A stretch of 64,000 nucleotides of DNA from Mesorhizobium sp. Pch-S (GTDB lineage Bacteria > Pseudomonadota > Alphaproteobacteria > Rhizobiales > Rhizobiaceae), in contig NZ_CP029562.1 of the NCBI RefSeq assembly GCF_004136315.1, positions 3,557,501-3,621,500 on the forward strand. Direction: 5' to 3'. Within the stretch, counting starts at the first letter, position 1; each line of letters begins with the position of its first letter. The translations under genes and the position numbers were made by a program. Positions 24,581 to 33,702 of the stretch are shown in pieces. Below the pieces are notes generated by a model. That model was given only the letters and a program-made list of their open reading frames with translations. It was not told where the DNA came from and did not search any database.

Positions 24581-26366
24581 AGGTAGCCGGTGCTGGCTCG
24601 GCTGCAGGCTGAGCCTGCTGTGGTTTCAGGACGGCCTCGACAATACCGCGCGCGATTTCACGCTCGCCCATGATGACGGTGTTGGCCCCGAGCCCTTCCA
24701 GATGTTCCACTTCGGCATCGGAGTGAGCGCGGGCGACGATCTCGATCGTCGGGTTGGCAGCGCGGGCTAGGAGCGCGATGCGGCCAGCTTCGAAGGCATT
24801 CGGGATGGCCAGGATCAGCCGCTTGGCCAGGCTGGGATTGGCTGCCGCGAAGATGTCCTCCTTGGCGGCATTGCCCATCACGGTTTCTATGCCATCGGCC
24901 TTCAGGCGGCTAATCGTCTTGTCGGCGTCTTCGACGACGAGGAAGGGTTCATTGGCTTGTTTCAGCGCGGCACCCACAAGGCTGCCAACACGGCCGTAAC
25001 CGATCAGGATGGTGTGGTCGGTCAAGGTGGTGGGCGTCGGGGCATCATCCTCCTCTGCTTTTTCACCTGTGGTCGCCACCTGTCCGACCGTCGTTGCCGG
25101 GCCGATCGGGGCGGCAGCGACCGCGACGCCATCAGCTCCACGCCGCTGCTCCAGCCATGGCTTCAGCCGGTCGACCACCAGGAACATCACCGGGTTGAGG
25201 ATGATCGAGAGGATCGCGCCGACAAGGATCAGGTCGCGGCCTTCCTCGGGCAGAAGCTTCAGGCCGACCCCGAGTTCGGCCAGGATGAAGGAGAACTCGC
25301 CGATCTGCGCCAGGCTGGCGGAAATGATCAACGCCGTCGCGATCGGATAGCCGAACAGCAGGACGATGGCGAAGGCCGCCAGCGACTTGCCGATGACGAT
25401 GATGAAGAGCGTGCCCAGAACCGGCCAGATGTGCTGCATCACGCTGAACGGGTCGAACATCATGCCGACCGAAACAAAGAACAGCACGGAAAAGGCGTCG
25501 CGCAGCGGCAGCGATTCCTCGGCAGCGCGATGGCTGAGCTCGGATTCGCTCATCACCATGCCGGCGAAGAAGGCGCCAAGTGCCAGCGAAACCCCGAACA
25601 GCTTGGCGGCGCCGAAGGCGACGCCGAGCGCGACGGCCAGCACGGCCAGCCGGAAGAGTTCGCGCGATCCGGTATGAGCGACATAGTGCAGGACCCAGGG
25701 GATGACCCGGCGTCCCACCACCAGCATCAGCACCACGAAGGCGACCACCTTGGCCAGGGTGACGCCGACCACGCCCCAGACGCCGTAGCTGGCGGTCAGC
25801 CCATAGAGCCCGCCCGGAGGAGGGGCCTGATCCACCCCGCCGAGCACGCCGGCGAGCGCCGGCAAAAGCACCAGCGTCAGCACCATGGCCAGGTCTTCGA
25901 CGATCAGCCAGCCGACGGCGATGCGGCCCCGCTCGGTCTCGACCAGGCGGCGTTCCTGCAGCGCACGCAGCAACACCACGGTGCTGGCTACCGAAAGCGC
26001 CAGGCCGAAGACCAGGCCGGCGCCAAGCGACCAGCCGAGCATCCAGGCCAGGCCCCAGCCGAGCAAGGTGGCGAAGCCGATCTGCACCACCGCACCGGGC
26101 AGCGCGATGGCACGCACGGAAAGTAGGTCCTTCATCGAGAAATGCAGGCCGACGCCGAACATCAGCAGGATGATGCCGATCTCGGCGAGTTCCAGCGCAA
26201 GACCCTGGTCGGCAACGAAACCGGGGGTGTTGGGGCCGACCAGAATGCCGGCCAGCAGATAGCCGACCAGAGGTGGGATGCGGAAACGATTGGCTATGGC
26301 GCCAAAGACAAATGCCAACCCCAGACCGACGACGATGGTTGCGATAAGGGGAGTGTCATGCGGCAT
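24579..26366 (-). CDS. Monovalent cation:proton antiporter, CPA2 (KefB/YbaL-like) with TrkA-N domain
   Basis: This 595-residue protein has an N-terminal membrane domain of about 12 helices (residues 5-400) of the Na+/H+ exchanger type, with segments GYLLAGILVGPNTPGFV and LLMFGVGLHFS typical of CPA2 proteins. A hydrophilic linker follows, and then a TrkA-N/RCK nucleotide-binding domain with GYGRVGSLVG at about 470. Family members exchange K+ or Na+ for H+; YbaL is the nearest E. coli relative by layout. The gene is monocistronic in the minus direction, convergent with ClC, so two ion transporters are neighbours but not co-transcribed. Confidence 0.92.
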   Translation of the reverse strand: MPHDTPLIATIVVGLGLAFVFGAIANRFRIPPLVGYLLAGILVGPNTPGFVADQGLALELAEIGIILLMFGVGLHFSMKDLLSVRAIALPGAVVQIGFATLLGWGLAWMLGWSLGAGLVFGLALSVASTVVLLRALQERRLVETERGRIAVGWLIVEDLAMVLTLVLLPALAGVLGGVDQAPPPGGLYGLTASYGVWGVVGVTLAKVVAFVVLMLVVGRRVIPWVLHYVAHTGSRELFRLAVLAVALGVAFGAAKLFGVSLALGAFFAGMVMSESELSHRAAEESLPLRDAFSVLFFVSVGMMFDPFSVMQHIWPVLGTLFIIVIGKSLAAFAIVLLFGYPIATALIISASLAQIGEFSFILAELGVGLKLLPEEGRDLILVGAILSIILNPVMFLVVDRLKPWLEQRRGADGVAVAAAPIGPATTVGQVATTGEKAEEDDAPTPTTLTDHTILIGYGRVGSLVGAALKQANEPFLVVEDADKTISRLKADGIETVMGNAAKEDIFAAANPSLAKRLILAIPNAFEAGRIALLARAANPTIEIVARAHSDAEVEHLEGLGANTVIMGEREIARGIVEAVLKPQQAQPAAEPAPAT

Positions 26367-26393
26367 GGTCGATGGAGCGCCCTTCTGGTCTAA

Positions 26394-26439
26394 CGCATCG
26401 GCCCGAAAATCGGAATCGATTTTCGGAAAGCTCGATGCG
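26394..26439. repeat. Intergenic palindrome, class C (CGAAAATCG type)
   Basis: CGCATCGGCCCGAAAATCG and CGATTTTCGGAAAGCTCGATGCG form an imperfect inverted repeat, directly upstream of the antiporter start. Related copies are at 16154, 48840 and 56225. Confidence 0.75.
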
Positions 26440-26451
26440 CAGTTTCAAGTG

Positions 26452-26495
26452 TTAGAGCGTCCTTTACGCGTCCAAACGGACGCGTGGCGCTCTAA
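26452..26495. repeat. Intergenic palindrome with nested inverted repeat
   Basis: TTAGAGCG and CGCTCTAA enclose a second inverted repeat, ACGCGTCC / GGACGCGT. It follows the class C element after 12 bases, so the two form a tandem palindrome mosaic. Confidence 0.75.
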
Positions 26496-26648
26496 CGATG
26501 TTGGATGAGCGCCGCCCTGAGCCGCCGCCTTCTTGCACTATGGGGATGGCGACGGTGCCGTGCAACCCCGCGAGGTCATTGAAATGCATGCGAAATGCAC
26601 GAGCGGGGAGATTTGATGAACCATGCGACGATCCCGGTGCCCTGATGC

Positions 26649-26676
26649 TTAATTCTACTAAATAGATAGAAATTAG
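26649..26676. promoter_or_regulatory. AT-rich near-palindrome upstream of cysG
   Basis: The arms AATTCTA and TAGAAATT are inverted copies except for one extra A, and they surround CTAAATAGA. The site is 224 bases upstream of the cysG start and may be the operator for a sulfur regulator. I cannot name the regulator. Confidence 0.4.
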
Positions 26677-26766
26677 AAAAATGTGTTTTGCGGAGAGCCC
26701 CGACGAGCGCTAGAAGGGCCGCCTAAGATATAAAAGCCCGATCCCGTCGATCGATTTTTGGCGTTG

Positions 26767-26783
26767 GGAGAAAATTTTTCTCC
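26767..26783. promoter_or_regulatory. Perfect palindrome upstream of cysG
   Basis: GGAGAAAA and TTTTCTCC flank a single T. The site is 117 bases upstream of the cysG start and 33 bases after a TATAAA. It could be a protein site or a short hairpin in the leader. Confidence 0.4.
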
Positions 26784-26899
26784 GGCCCCTCATGCTTTCA
26801 GAAAAGAGATTGCATCCAAAACGAAGGCGCGCGAGTGCGTTCCTTCTGCTCTTTCCCGCATGCGCGTAGAAATGCCAGCCTGTTCAGGGTCTTACCGCA

Positions 26900-28351
26900 A
26901 TGCCGCATGCCACCCCCAAGCTCAATGCCTTTCCCGTGTTCATGCGGGTGGAGGGCGAAGCCGTGATCATCGTCGGCGGTGGCGAGGAGGCCTTGGCCAA
27001 GGCACGGCTGATTGGCCAGTCCAGCGCCCGTGTCGTGATCGTCGCCGAGCATGTGGAACCGGCGCTGCGCGCCTGGATTGCCGAAAACAGCGCCAGTCAC
27101 ATTGCCGAAGCTTACCACAGCCGGCATCTGGCCGGTGCCGTGCTGGTTTTTGCCGCAACCGGCGAGGAAGCATTCGACCGGCGGGTTTCGAGCGATGCAC
27201 GCGCCTTGAACATTCCGGTCAACGCGGTCGACCGGCCCGAATTGTGTGACTTCTTCACGCCGGCCCTGGTCAATCGCGCGCCTGTTGCGGTTGCCATCGG
27301 CACGGAAGGTGCCGGCCCGGTGCTGGCGCAGATGATCCGTGCCCGGATCGATCAATTGCTGTCGCCTTCGCTGGGGCCGCTCGCTGCTCTTGCCGCAACC
27401 TTCCGCGAAGCAGCCGAGCGCATCCTGCCCAAGGGAAATCGCCGTCGCCGCTTCTGGGCGGATTTCTTCGCCGGCTCGCCTGCGCGGGCCGTGGAGGCCG
27501 GCAACCTGTCGGCAGCCCATGACGCTGCTTCCAAACTGCTGCTTTCCGACGCGGTCTTCGGCGGCCACATAGCTCTGGTTGGCGCCGGACCCGGTGCGGA
27601 AGATCTGCTGACTTTGCGTGCCCAGCGTCTTCTCATGGAGGCCGATGTCATCGTGTTCGATGCACTGGTTCCGGAAGCTGTCGTTGCCATGGGTCGTCGC
27701 GACGCGGAACGCCTGGCTGTCGGCAAGCGCAAGGGCTGTCATTCGAAGTCGCAGCTCGAGATCAACTCGTTGCTGGTTTCGCTCGGTCGTGAAGGGCGTC
27801 GCGTGGTGCGGCTGAAAAGCGGCGACCCGCTGGTGTTCGGCCGCGCCGGCGAAGAAATGGCCGCGCTGCGCGAAGCTGGTGTTTCCTATGAGGTGGTGCC
27901 CGGCGTCACTGCCGCCTTCGCTGCCGCCGCCGATTTCGAGCTGCCATTGACACTGCGCGGCGTGACCTCGTCGATGGTGTTCACCACCGGCCACGACCTC
28001 AAGGGCGGCGCACTGCCGGACTGGGCGAAGCTTGCCATCTCCGGTGCCACGGTTGCCGTCTACATGGGACGCAGCGTCGCCGCCCATGTCGCCAGCCGGC
28101 TGATCGAAGCCGGCCTTTCGCCCGATACCGCGGTTGCCGTGGTCGAGAATGCCAGCCTGGCCAACCGCCGCCGTTTCCATGGCACGCTGGCTGACCTGCC
28201 GTCGCTCGAGGCGCGTAGCGACCTGACAGGCCCGGTCATGACCATCATCGGCGATGCGGTCGCCGGCGCCAATTTCGACCATTCCGAGCCGCTGGCGGCC
28301 GGCAAGCATCGAGAGGCCGGACTGCCGGTCATCCAGGGAGCCGTTTCATGA
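26900..28351 (+). CDS. cysG: Siroheme synthase (uroporphyrinogen methyltransferase / precorrin-2 dehydrogenase)
   Basis: This 483-residue fusion makes siroheme, the cofactor of sulfite reductase. The N-terminal domain (about 1-210) is the precorrin-2 dehydrogenase/ferrochelatase with the Rossmann motif IIVGGGEEA. The C-terminal domain (about 220-465) is the SAM-dependent methyltransferase with VALVGAGPGAEDLLTLRA, VVRLKSGDPLVFGRAGEE and EVVPGVTAA. The length matches CysG of other bacteria. It is the first gene of the sulfur operon and overlaps the next by four bases, so the supply of cofactor is coupled to the enzyme downstream. Confidence 0.96.
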   Translation: MPHATPKLNAFPVFMRVEGEAVIIVGGGEEALAKARLIGQSSARVVIVAEHVEPALRAWIAENSASHIAEAYHSRHLAGAVLVFAATGEEAFDRRVSSDARALNIPVNAVDRPELCDFFTPALVNRAPVAVAIGTEGAGPVLAQMIRARIDQLLSPSLGPLAALAATFREAAERILPKGNRRRRFWADFFAGSPARAVEAGNLSAAHDAASKLLLSDAVFGGHIALVGAGPGAEDLLTLRAQRLLMEADVIVFDALVPEAVVAMGRRDAERLAVGKRKGCHSKSQLEINSLLVSLGREGRRVVRLKSGDPLVFGRAGEEMAALREAGVSYEVVPGVTAAFAAAADFELPLTLRGVTSSMVFTTGHDLKGGALPDWAKLAISGATVAVYMGRSVAAHVASRLIEAGLSPDTAVAVVENASLANRRRFHGTLADLPSLEARSDLTGPVMTIIGDAVAGANFDHSEPLAAGKHREAGLPVIQGAVS

Positions 28352-28644
28352 AGATCCTGACTGCAAACCGTCTCACCGATGGCGAAGCCGTCTGGTATGC
28401 CGGCGGCGCCTGGGCCGAAACCATCGACAGTTCGGAACTCGCCGCCGACAAGGCTGCCGAGGAGCGTCTGGAAGCCATCGGCGCCGCCTCTTTTGCCGCC
28501 AACGAGGTGGTCGACGTCAATCTCATCGACGTCGAGATCGTCGATGGCGTCATTCATCCGCTGCGCCTGCGCGAAAGAATCCGCGCTGCAGGTCCCACCA
28601 ACCGCAATGATCTCGGCAAACAGGCACGCCCGACCGCAGCCTGA
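28348..28644 (+). CDS. DUF2849 domain-containing protein
   Basis: This 98-residue protein is the DUF2849 member that sits between cysG and cysI in many Alphaproteobacteria. It starts KILTANRLTDGEAVWYAGG and ends with HPLRLRERIRAAGPTNR, the conserved family ends. No catalytic motif is visible. Its constant place in the operon suggests a role in sulfite reduction, perhaps as a small accessory or regulatory subunit, but this is inferred. It overlaps cysG by four bases and precedes cysI by 39. Confidence 0.9.
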   Translation: MKILTANRLTDGEAVWYAGGAWAETIDSSELAADKAAEERLEAIGAASFAANEVVDVNLIDVEIVDGVIHPLRLRERIRAAGPTNRNDLGKQARPTAA

Positions 28645-28683
28645 TCACGACAAGCGGGTGCTTAGGCATCCGGAGGACAAGAC

Positions 28684-30354
28684 ATGTATCGCTACGACGA
28701 GTTCGACCATCAGTTCGTGCAGGCCCGCGTCGCCCAGTTCACTGACCAGGTGGAGCGCCGCCTTGCCGGCGAAATCACCGAAGACCAGTTCCGGCCATTG
28801 CGCCTGATGAACGGCGTCTATCTGCAACTGCATGCCTACATGCTGCGCATTGCCGTCCCTTATGGAACGCTGTCGTCGAAGCAGCTCAGGATGCTCGCCC
28901 ATATCGCGCGCAAGTACGACAAGGGCTACGGCCATTTCACCACGCGCCAGAACATCCAGTTCAACTGGCCGGCGCTGTCCGACATACCGGCGATCCTGGC
29001 CGACCTTGCCTCGGTCGAGATGCATGCCATCCAGACCAGCGGCAACTGTATCCGCAACGTGACCGCCGACCATTTCGCCGGCGCCGCTGCCGATGAGGCC
29101 GCCGATCCGCGCCCCTATGCCGAGATCCTGCGCCAGTGGTCTTCGGTGCATCCGGAGTTCTCCTACCTGCCGCGCAAGTTCAAGATCGCGGTGACCGGTG
29201 CCGAGCGTGATCGCGCAGCGATCCAGACCCATGACATCGGCCTGCATCTGAAAAAGAATGCGGCCGGAGAGCTCGGATTTGCGGTCTATGTCGGGGGCGG
29301 CCAGGGTCGCACGCCGCTGGTGGCCAAGAAGATCCGCGATTTCCTGCCGGAAGAGCACCTCCTGTCCTACTGCACGGCGATCCTGCGCGTGTACAATCTC
29401 TATGGACGCCGCGACAACAAGTACAAGGCGCGCATCAAGATCCTGGTGCACGAGACCGGCGTCGAGGAATTCACGCGCCAGGTCGAAGCCGAGTGGGCGG
29501 AGCTGAAGGATGGCGAACTGACGCTGCCCGAAGCCGACATCAAGGCGATCGACGCCTATTTCGCGCCGCCGGCACTGCCTGCGCGACCAGAGGGCGACGA
29601 AGCGATCAAGCTGGCGCGACTGGATTCACGCAGCTTCTCCGAATGGCTCGACCAGAACGTCGTTACCCACCGCAATCCGGATTATGCGGCGGTGACGATT
29701 TCGCTGAAGGGCATTGGCGAGGTGCCGGGCGATGCCTCCGACAGCCAGATGGACGCGGTTGCCGATCTTGCCGAGACATATGCATTTGACGAAGTGCGCG
29801 TCAGCCATGAGCAGAACCTGATCCTGCCGCATGTCGCCCGCGCCGATCTCAAGGCGATCTACGACCGGCTGGCTGAGATCGGACTGGCGACTGCCAATTC
29901 AGACCTGATCTCCGACATCATCGCCTGCCCCGGGCTCGACTATTGTGCGCTGGCCAATGCGCGCTCGATCATCGTGGCGCAGAACATTTCCAAGCGTTTT
30001 GCGTCGCTGGAACGGCAGCGCGACATCGGCGAGCTCAAGCTGAAGATTTCCGGTTGCATCAACGCCTGCGGCCATCACCATGTCGGTCATATCGGCATTC
30101 TCGGTGTCGAGAAGAAGGGTGCGGAACTCTATCAGGTCACGCTCGGCGGTTCGGCCGATGAACACACATCCGTCGGCGAGATCATCGGCCGTGGCTTTGG
30201 TCCGGACGAAATCACCGATGCCATCGAAACTGTCGTCGAAACCTACCTGGCTGTTCGCCTCGACAGGTCGGAAAAATTCCTCGATGCCTATCGCCGTGTC
30301 GGCCCGGCGCCGTTCAAGGAGGCGCTCTATGCTGGCGAAGCCAAGGCCGCTTGA
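28684..30354 (+). CDS. cysI: Nitrite/sulfite reductase hemoprotein, assimilatory sulfite reductase
   Basis: This 556-residue enzyme reduces sulfite to sulfide with a siroheme-[4Fe-4S] centre. The cluster ligands are two Cys in CPGLDYC and two in CINAC, the pattern Cx5C ... Cx3C of the family. The siroheme-binding segments GHFTTRQNIQFNW (near 80) and the matching NRNPDYAAV-like part (near 325) are present. No cysJ flavoprotein follows, so electrons probably come from ferredoxin or from another partner. The upstream cysG supplies siroheme. Context and length favour sulfite over nitrite as substrate. Confidence 0.94.
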   Translation: MYRYDEFDHQFVQARVAQFTDQVERRLAGEITEDQFRPLRLMNGVYLQLHAYMLRIAVPYGTLSSKQLRMLAHIARKYDKGYGHFTTRQNIQFNWPALSDIPAILADLASVEMHAIQTSGNCIRNVTADHFAGAAADEAADPRPYAEILRQWSSVHPEFSYLPRKFKIAVTGAERDRAAIQTHDIGLHLKKNAAGELGFAVYVGGGQGRTPLVAKKIRDFLPEEHLLSYCTAILRVYNLYGRRDNKYKARIKILVHETGVEEFTRQVEAEWAELKDGELTLPEADIKAIDAYFAPPALPARPEGDEAIKLARLDSRSFSEWLDQNVVTHRNPDYAAVTISLKGIGEVPGDASDSQMDAVADLAETYAFDEVRVSHEQNLILPHVARADLKAIYDRLAEIGLATANSDLISDIIACPGLDYCALANARSIIVAQNISKRFASLERQRDIGELKLKISGCINACGHHHVGHIGILGVEKKGAELYQVTLGGSADEHTSVGEIIGRGFGPDEITDAIETVVETYLAVRLDRSEKFLDAYRRVGPAPFKEALYAGEAKAA

Positions 30355-31093
30355 TCAGGCCGTGCCCGGAGAAAGCGGCGTGGCGGCACAGGCCGCTGCG
30401 TTCGAGGCGTTGTACGGGCACCTGAGCGCGCACGAGATCATCGAGCGGGCTGTGTCGGACCTGTTTCCGGGTGAACTTGCCGCGGTGTCTTCCTTCGGCG
30501 CGGATTCGGCGGTGCTGCTGCATCTGATCGCAGAGGTCGACAGGCACTTGCCGATCATCTTCCTCGACACCGGCAAACATTTCGAGGAAACGTTCGATTA
30601 TCGCGACGCGCTGGCCGCCGACTTCGGCCTGACCAACATCCAGGTCGTCACGCCTGACGAGGCCGCGCTGGCCCGGATCGATCCGACGGGCAAGCTGCAC
30701 GAGACCAACACCGACGCCTGTTGCGACGTGCGCAAGGTGGAGCCGATGGCGCGTGGCGTCGAGCCGTATCGTGCCTGGTTCACCGGGCGCAAACGCTTCC
30801 AGGCTTCGACCCGCGCGGCACTGCCGGCGTTCGAAGCGGTCGGCTCACGCATCCGCATCAATCCGCTCGCGCGTTTCACCACCGCCGACCAGGCCGACTA
30901 CATGCGCCAGCACGCGCTGCGTGAAAATCCGCTTGTCGCCTATGGCTATCTGTCGATCGGTTGTTTCCCCTGCACGCAGCCGGTGCAGCCAGGCGAAGAT
31001 GCCCGCTCCGGGCGCTGGGCCGGTCACGCCAAGACCGAGTGCGGCATTCACCTCTCTGGCCTGGAGAAGTCGCTCACGGATGCGTCTTTGTAA
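30329..31093 (+). CDS. cysH: Adenylylsulfate (APS) / phosphoadenylylsulfate reductase
   Basis: This 254-residue enzyme reduces activated sulfate to sulfite with thioredoxin or glutathione. The substrate-binding loop SSFGADSAVLLHL is at about 54-66. Paired Cys131-Cys132 and Cys212-x-x-Cys215 are the ligands of a [4Fe-4S] cluster, which marks the APS-using type rather than the PAPS type of enteric bacteria. The catalytic Cys is at 238 in TECGIHL. I chose the ATG at 30329, preceded by AAGGAGG; it overlaps the end of cysI by 26 bases. Sulfate activation genes (cysDN) are not in this window. Confidence 0.95.
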   Translation: MLAKPRPLDQAVPGESGVAAQAAAFEALYGHLSAHEIIERAVSDLFPGELAAVSSFGADSAVLLHLIAEVDRHLPIIFLDTGKHFEETFDYRDALAADFGLTNIQVVTPDEAALARIDPTGKLHETNTDACCDVRKVEPMARGVEPYRAWFTGRKRFQASTRAALPAFEAVGSRIRINPLARFTTADQADYMRQHALRENPLVAYGYLSIGCFPCTQPVQPGEDARSGRWAGHAKTECGIHLSGLEKSLTDASL

Positions 31094-31192
31094 ATCAGGG
31101 AAGTAAGGCAGCAAGGCAAACGCCGATCCAACCTTACTGCCCTAGTCCCTTACCCCTTCTCCGCACTGGAAATTGACGGAAGAATAAGCCAT

Positions 31193-31756
31193 ATGCTCGC
31201 CTTCATGACCGAGACTGCAAAGCCCGAGATGAATGCCGCGCCGGCGTTGCGCCTGTGGACCCCAAAAGGGTTTCGTGAGGATGACTGGACGCATGCCGAG
31301 ACGGCCGAGGCGCTTTCCGGCAACGGCCGCTTCATCCTGCCGTTGCAGGTATTCCTCGATCTCGATCCGCAGGTGAGGGCATCGGCCCGGGAACGGCTCG
31401 GTGTTTCGCTGCAGCCAGGTGACCAGCTGGACAAGGTCGTCGACCTGCTCGACCAGCTCTCGCTGGTGGCATTGGCTTTCCCGGCGTTCACCGATGGCCG
31501 TTCCTTCTCCAAGGCATCGCTGCTGCGCAGTCGCCACGGTTTCGAAGGCGCGATCCGGGCAACGGGCCAGGTGCTGATCGATCAACTGCCGCACATGTTG
31601 CGTGTCGGCTTCGACGAGTTCGAGATCTCGCATCCGGTGCTTCTCAAGCGCCTGGAAGAGGGCCGACTGGACGGGCTTCCTGTCTATTATCAGCCGGCAG
31701 CGGACACGTCAGCGCCGGCCGGCGGCTACAGCTGGCGCCGCACCCCAGGCAACTGA
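31193..31756 (+). CDS. DUF934 domain-containing protein of the sulfur operon
   Basis: This 187-residue protein is DUF934, a family that almost always lies beside cysI/cysH in proteobacteria. Conserved segments are the middle LVALAFPAFTDGRSFSKASLLR and the later VLIDQLPHMLRVGFDEFEI. Its biochemical role is not established to my knowledge; an accessory or electron-delivery role in sulfite reduction has been suggested from context. It follows cysH by 99 bases in the same direction. The C-terminus (last 20 residues) is variable and rich in Pro and Gly. Confidence 0.9.
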   Translation: MLAFMTETAKPEMNAAPALRLWTPKGFREDDWTHAETAEALSGNGRFILPLQVFLDLDPQVRASARERLGVSLQPGDQLDKVVDLLDQLSLVALAFPAFTDGRSFSKASLLRSRHGFEGAIRATGQVLIDQLPHMLRVGFDEFEISHPVLLKRLEEGRLDGLPVYYQPAADTSAPAGGYSWRRTPGN

Positions 31757-31889
31757 CCACGTATCGACGCGAAACGATCGGCCAAAGGTCCAATTCGCCG
31801 GGTTGGTTGCATCTCTTTACAACCCTGAGGTTTGAGGTTTCTCTCTGCTGACGGACGGAAACATCCGCCGCCATCCCGGGGAGGCCCTC

Positions 31890-33500
31890 ATGAAGTTCGA
31901 CTACGTCATCGTCGGCGGCGGTTCGGCGGGCTCGGTACTGGCCGCTCGGCTCTCCGAAGATCCGTCCGTCAGCGTGTGCCTGCTCGAGGCTGGTGGTGAG
32001 GGCAGGGACATGCTGATCCGCGCGCCAGCCGGGATCGTGGCGCTGCTGCCGGGCCGTCCGAAGATCAACAACTGGGCCCTTGAGACGGTGCCTCAGCCGG
32101 GACTGAATGGACGCAAGGGCTATCAGCCGCGTGGCAAAGCGCTGGGTGGCTCCAGCGCCATCAACGCGATGCTCTATGTCAGGGGCCATCCGGCCGACTA
32201 TGACGACTGGGCTGCTGCCGGATGCACGGGCTGGTCCTGGGACGATGTGCTGCCTTACTTCAAGCGCGCGGAGGGCAATCAGCGTGGCGCAAGCGATCTG
32301 CATGGCGGCGACGGTCCGTTGCGGGTTGCCGAACAGCAAAGCCCGCGCGCGCTCAGCCACGCTTTCGTGGCGGCATGCGGCGAGAACCAGATCCGGCCGA
32401 ACGATGATTTCAATGGGGCCGAGCAGGAAGGTGCCGGGCTCTACCAAGTCACCCAGTTCTGGGGTGGAAAGAGCAATGGCGAACGCTGCTCGGCGGCGGC
32501 GGCCTATCTGCATCCTGCGATGTACCGCAAGAACCTCACCGTGGTCACCGGTGCCCATGCCACCGGCATCGTGCTGGACGGCAAGCGCGCCGTGGGTGTC
32601 CGCTATCGGACCGCCAATGGCGAAGCCTTTGCCCAGGCAGGGCGCGAGGTCGTGGTTTCGGGTGGTGCGTTCGGGTCGCCGCAACTCCTGCTCCTGTCCG
32701 GCATCGGGCCCGGCAAGGAACTCGCGGCCCAGAACGTCGCGGTGACCCATGATCTGCCGGGGGTCGGCAAGAACCTGCAGGACCATCTCGATTTCATCAT
32801 GAGTTGGAAGTCCAGGGAAACCGACATGATGGGCCTTGGCTTCAAGGGCACGATCAACCTGGTGAAACACATCCTGCAGTGGCGCAAGGACGGTACCGGC
32901 ATGATCGCGACGCCTTATGCGGAAGGTGGTGCCTTCATGAAGTCGGAGCCGGGGCTCGAGCGGCCGGACCTGCAACTGCATTTCATCATCGCGATTGTCG
33001 ACAACCACGGTCGCAAGATGCACATGGGCTACGGCTTCTCATGCCATGTCTGCGTGCTCAGGCCGCATTCGCGGGGCGAGGTGACGCTTGCGAGTGCCGA
33101 TCCGCTTGCCGCGCCGCGCATCGATCCGCGTTATCTTTCTGACGAGCGCGACGCGGCGTTGATGCTCAAAGGAGCGAAGATGATGCGCAATGTGCTTGAG
33201 GCACCGGCGCTGGCGAAATACCGCCACAAGGAACTCTACACGGCAGGGGTCACCAGCGATGCCGAGCTGATGCACCATATCCGCTCGCGCGCGGATACGA
33301 TCTATCATCCCGTCGGCAGCTGCCGAATGGGTACGGATGACATGGCGGTGGTCGACCCGCAACTGCGTGTGCGCGGCCTCTCGGGCCTGCGGGTGGTCGA
33401 CGCCTCGGTGATGCCGACGCTGATCGGTGGCAACACCAACGCGCCGACAATCATGATCGCGGAAAAGGCTGCCGACCTGATCAAGGTCGCTGCCGCCTGA
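31890..33500 (+). CDS. GMC family FAD-dependent oxidoreductase (choline/alcohol dehydrogenase-like)
   Basis: This 536-residue flavoenzyme has the N-terminal FAD motif [17 protein letters not shown], the GMC signature [19 protein letters not shown] near residue 85, and the C-terminal catalytic His segment [10 protein letters not shown] followed by [17 protein letters not shown]. It oxidises alcohols or polyols; relatives include choline dehydrogenase and AlkJ-type alcohol dehydrogenase. No betaine aldehyde dehydrogenase or betI is beside it, so choline is not favoured. GGGGAGG lies just before the ATG. It is probably monocistronic. Confidence 0.93.
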   Translation: MKFDYVIVGGGSAGSVLAARLSEDPSVSVCLLEAGGEGRDMLIRAPAGIVALLPGRPKINNWALETVPQPGLNGRKGYQPRGKALGGSSAINAMLYVRGHPADYDDWAAAGCTGWSWDDVLPYFKRAEGNQRGASDLHGGDGPLRVAEQQSPRALSHAFVAACGENQIRPNDDFNGAEQEGAGLYQVTQFWGGKSNGERCSAAAAYLHPAMYRKNLTVVTGAHATGIVLDGKRAVGVRYRTANGEAFAQAGREVVVSGGAFGSPQLLLLSGIGPGKELAAQNVAVTHDLPGVGKNLQDHLDFIMSWKSRETDMMGLGFKGTINLVKHILQWRKDGTGMIATPYAEGGAFMKSEPGLERPDLQLHFIIAIVDNHGRKMHMGYGFSCHVCVLRPHSRGEVTLASADPLAAPRIDPRYLSDERDAALMLKGAKMMRNVLEAPALAKYRHKELYTAGVTSDAELMHHIRSRADTIYHPVGSCRMGTDDMAVVDPQLRVRGLSGLRVVDASVMPTLIGGNTNAPTIMIAEKAADLIKVAAA

Positions 33501-33513
33501 CGGAAACGCCGCC

Positions 33514-33702
33514 CTAGCGGCCGCGCGTGCTGCTTTCCTGTGCGTCGAGCTTCTCAAGCAAGGTGCGCAGCGGTTCCGGAAGCTCGTTCACGACCTTGAA
33601 TGTCGGCAAGCTATGCAGGAACCGCTGGTTCGAGCGATCGGAAAACTGACGCCTGATCTGCGTCGTCAATGGATCGTGCTTGACTGCATTGGTGCGGGAC
33701 AT
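33514..33702 (-). CDS. Small conserved protein of 62 residues
   Basis: This short gene starts at an ATG at 33702. The protein is basic in the N-terminal half (TTQIRRQFSDRSNQRFL) and ends with an amphipathic helix (LPEPLRTLLEKLDAQE). That final helix looks a little like the NepR anti-sigma family (PDRFLDLLxKLD), but the N-terminal part does not, and no ecfG or phyR gene is near. I regard it as a real gene because its codon use and composition are normal and it fills the space between the GMC gene and the grpE promoter. The function is unknown. Confidence 0.6.
   Translation of the reverse strand: MSRTNAVKHDPLTTQIRRQFSDRSNQRFLHSLPTFKVVNELPEPLRTLLEKLDAQESSTRGR

Larger units (their letters stand above)
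26496..26899. other. Leader region of the cys operon, no gene
   Basis: About 400 bases with several structures but no clear gene. Two GC-rich hairpins lie at 26533-26565 (TTGCAC/GTGCAA) and 26566-26608 (CCCCGC/GCGGGG). GGGGAG then precedes a nine-codon frame at 26616-26645. An AT-rich near-palindrome follows at 26649-26676, a TATAAA at 26729, and a perfect palindrome at 26767-26783. The AT-rich middle stands out against the GC-rich flanks and is where the promoter of the sulfur operon should be. Confidence 0.5.

Noticed and set aside
28684-30354. cysI as nitrite reductase
   Set aside because: The neighbours cysG, cysH, DUF2849 and DUF934 belong to sulfate assimilation; there are no nitrate transport or nitrate reductase genes near.
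31890-33500. GMC oxidoreductase as choline dehydrogenase BetA
   Set aside because: The family fits, but betB, betI or choline transport genes are absent around it, so the substrate was left open.
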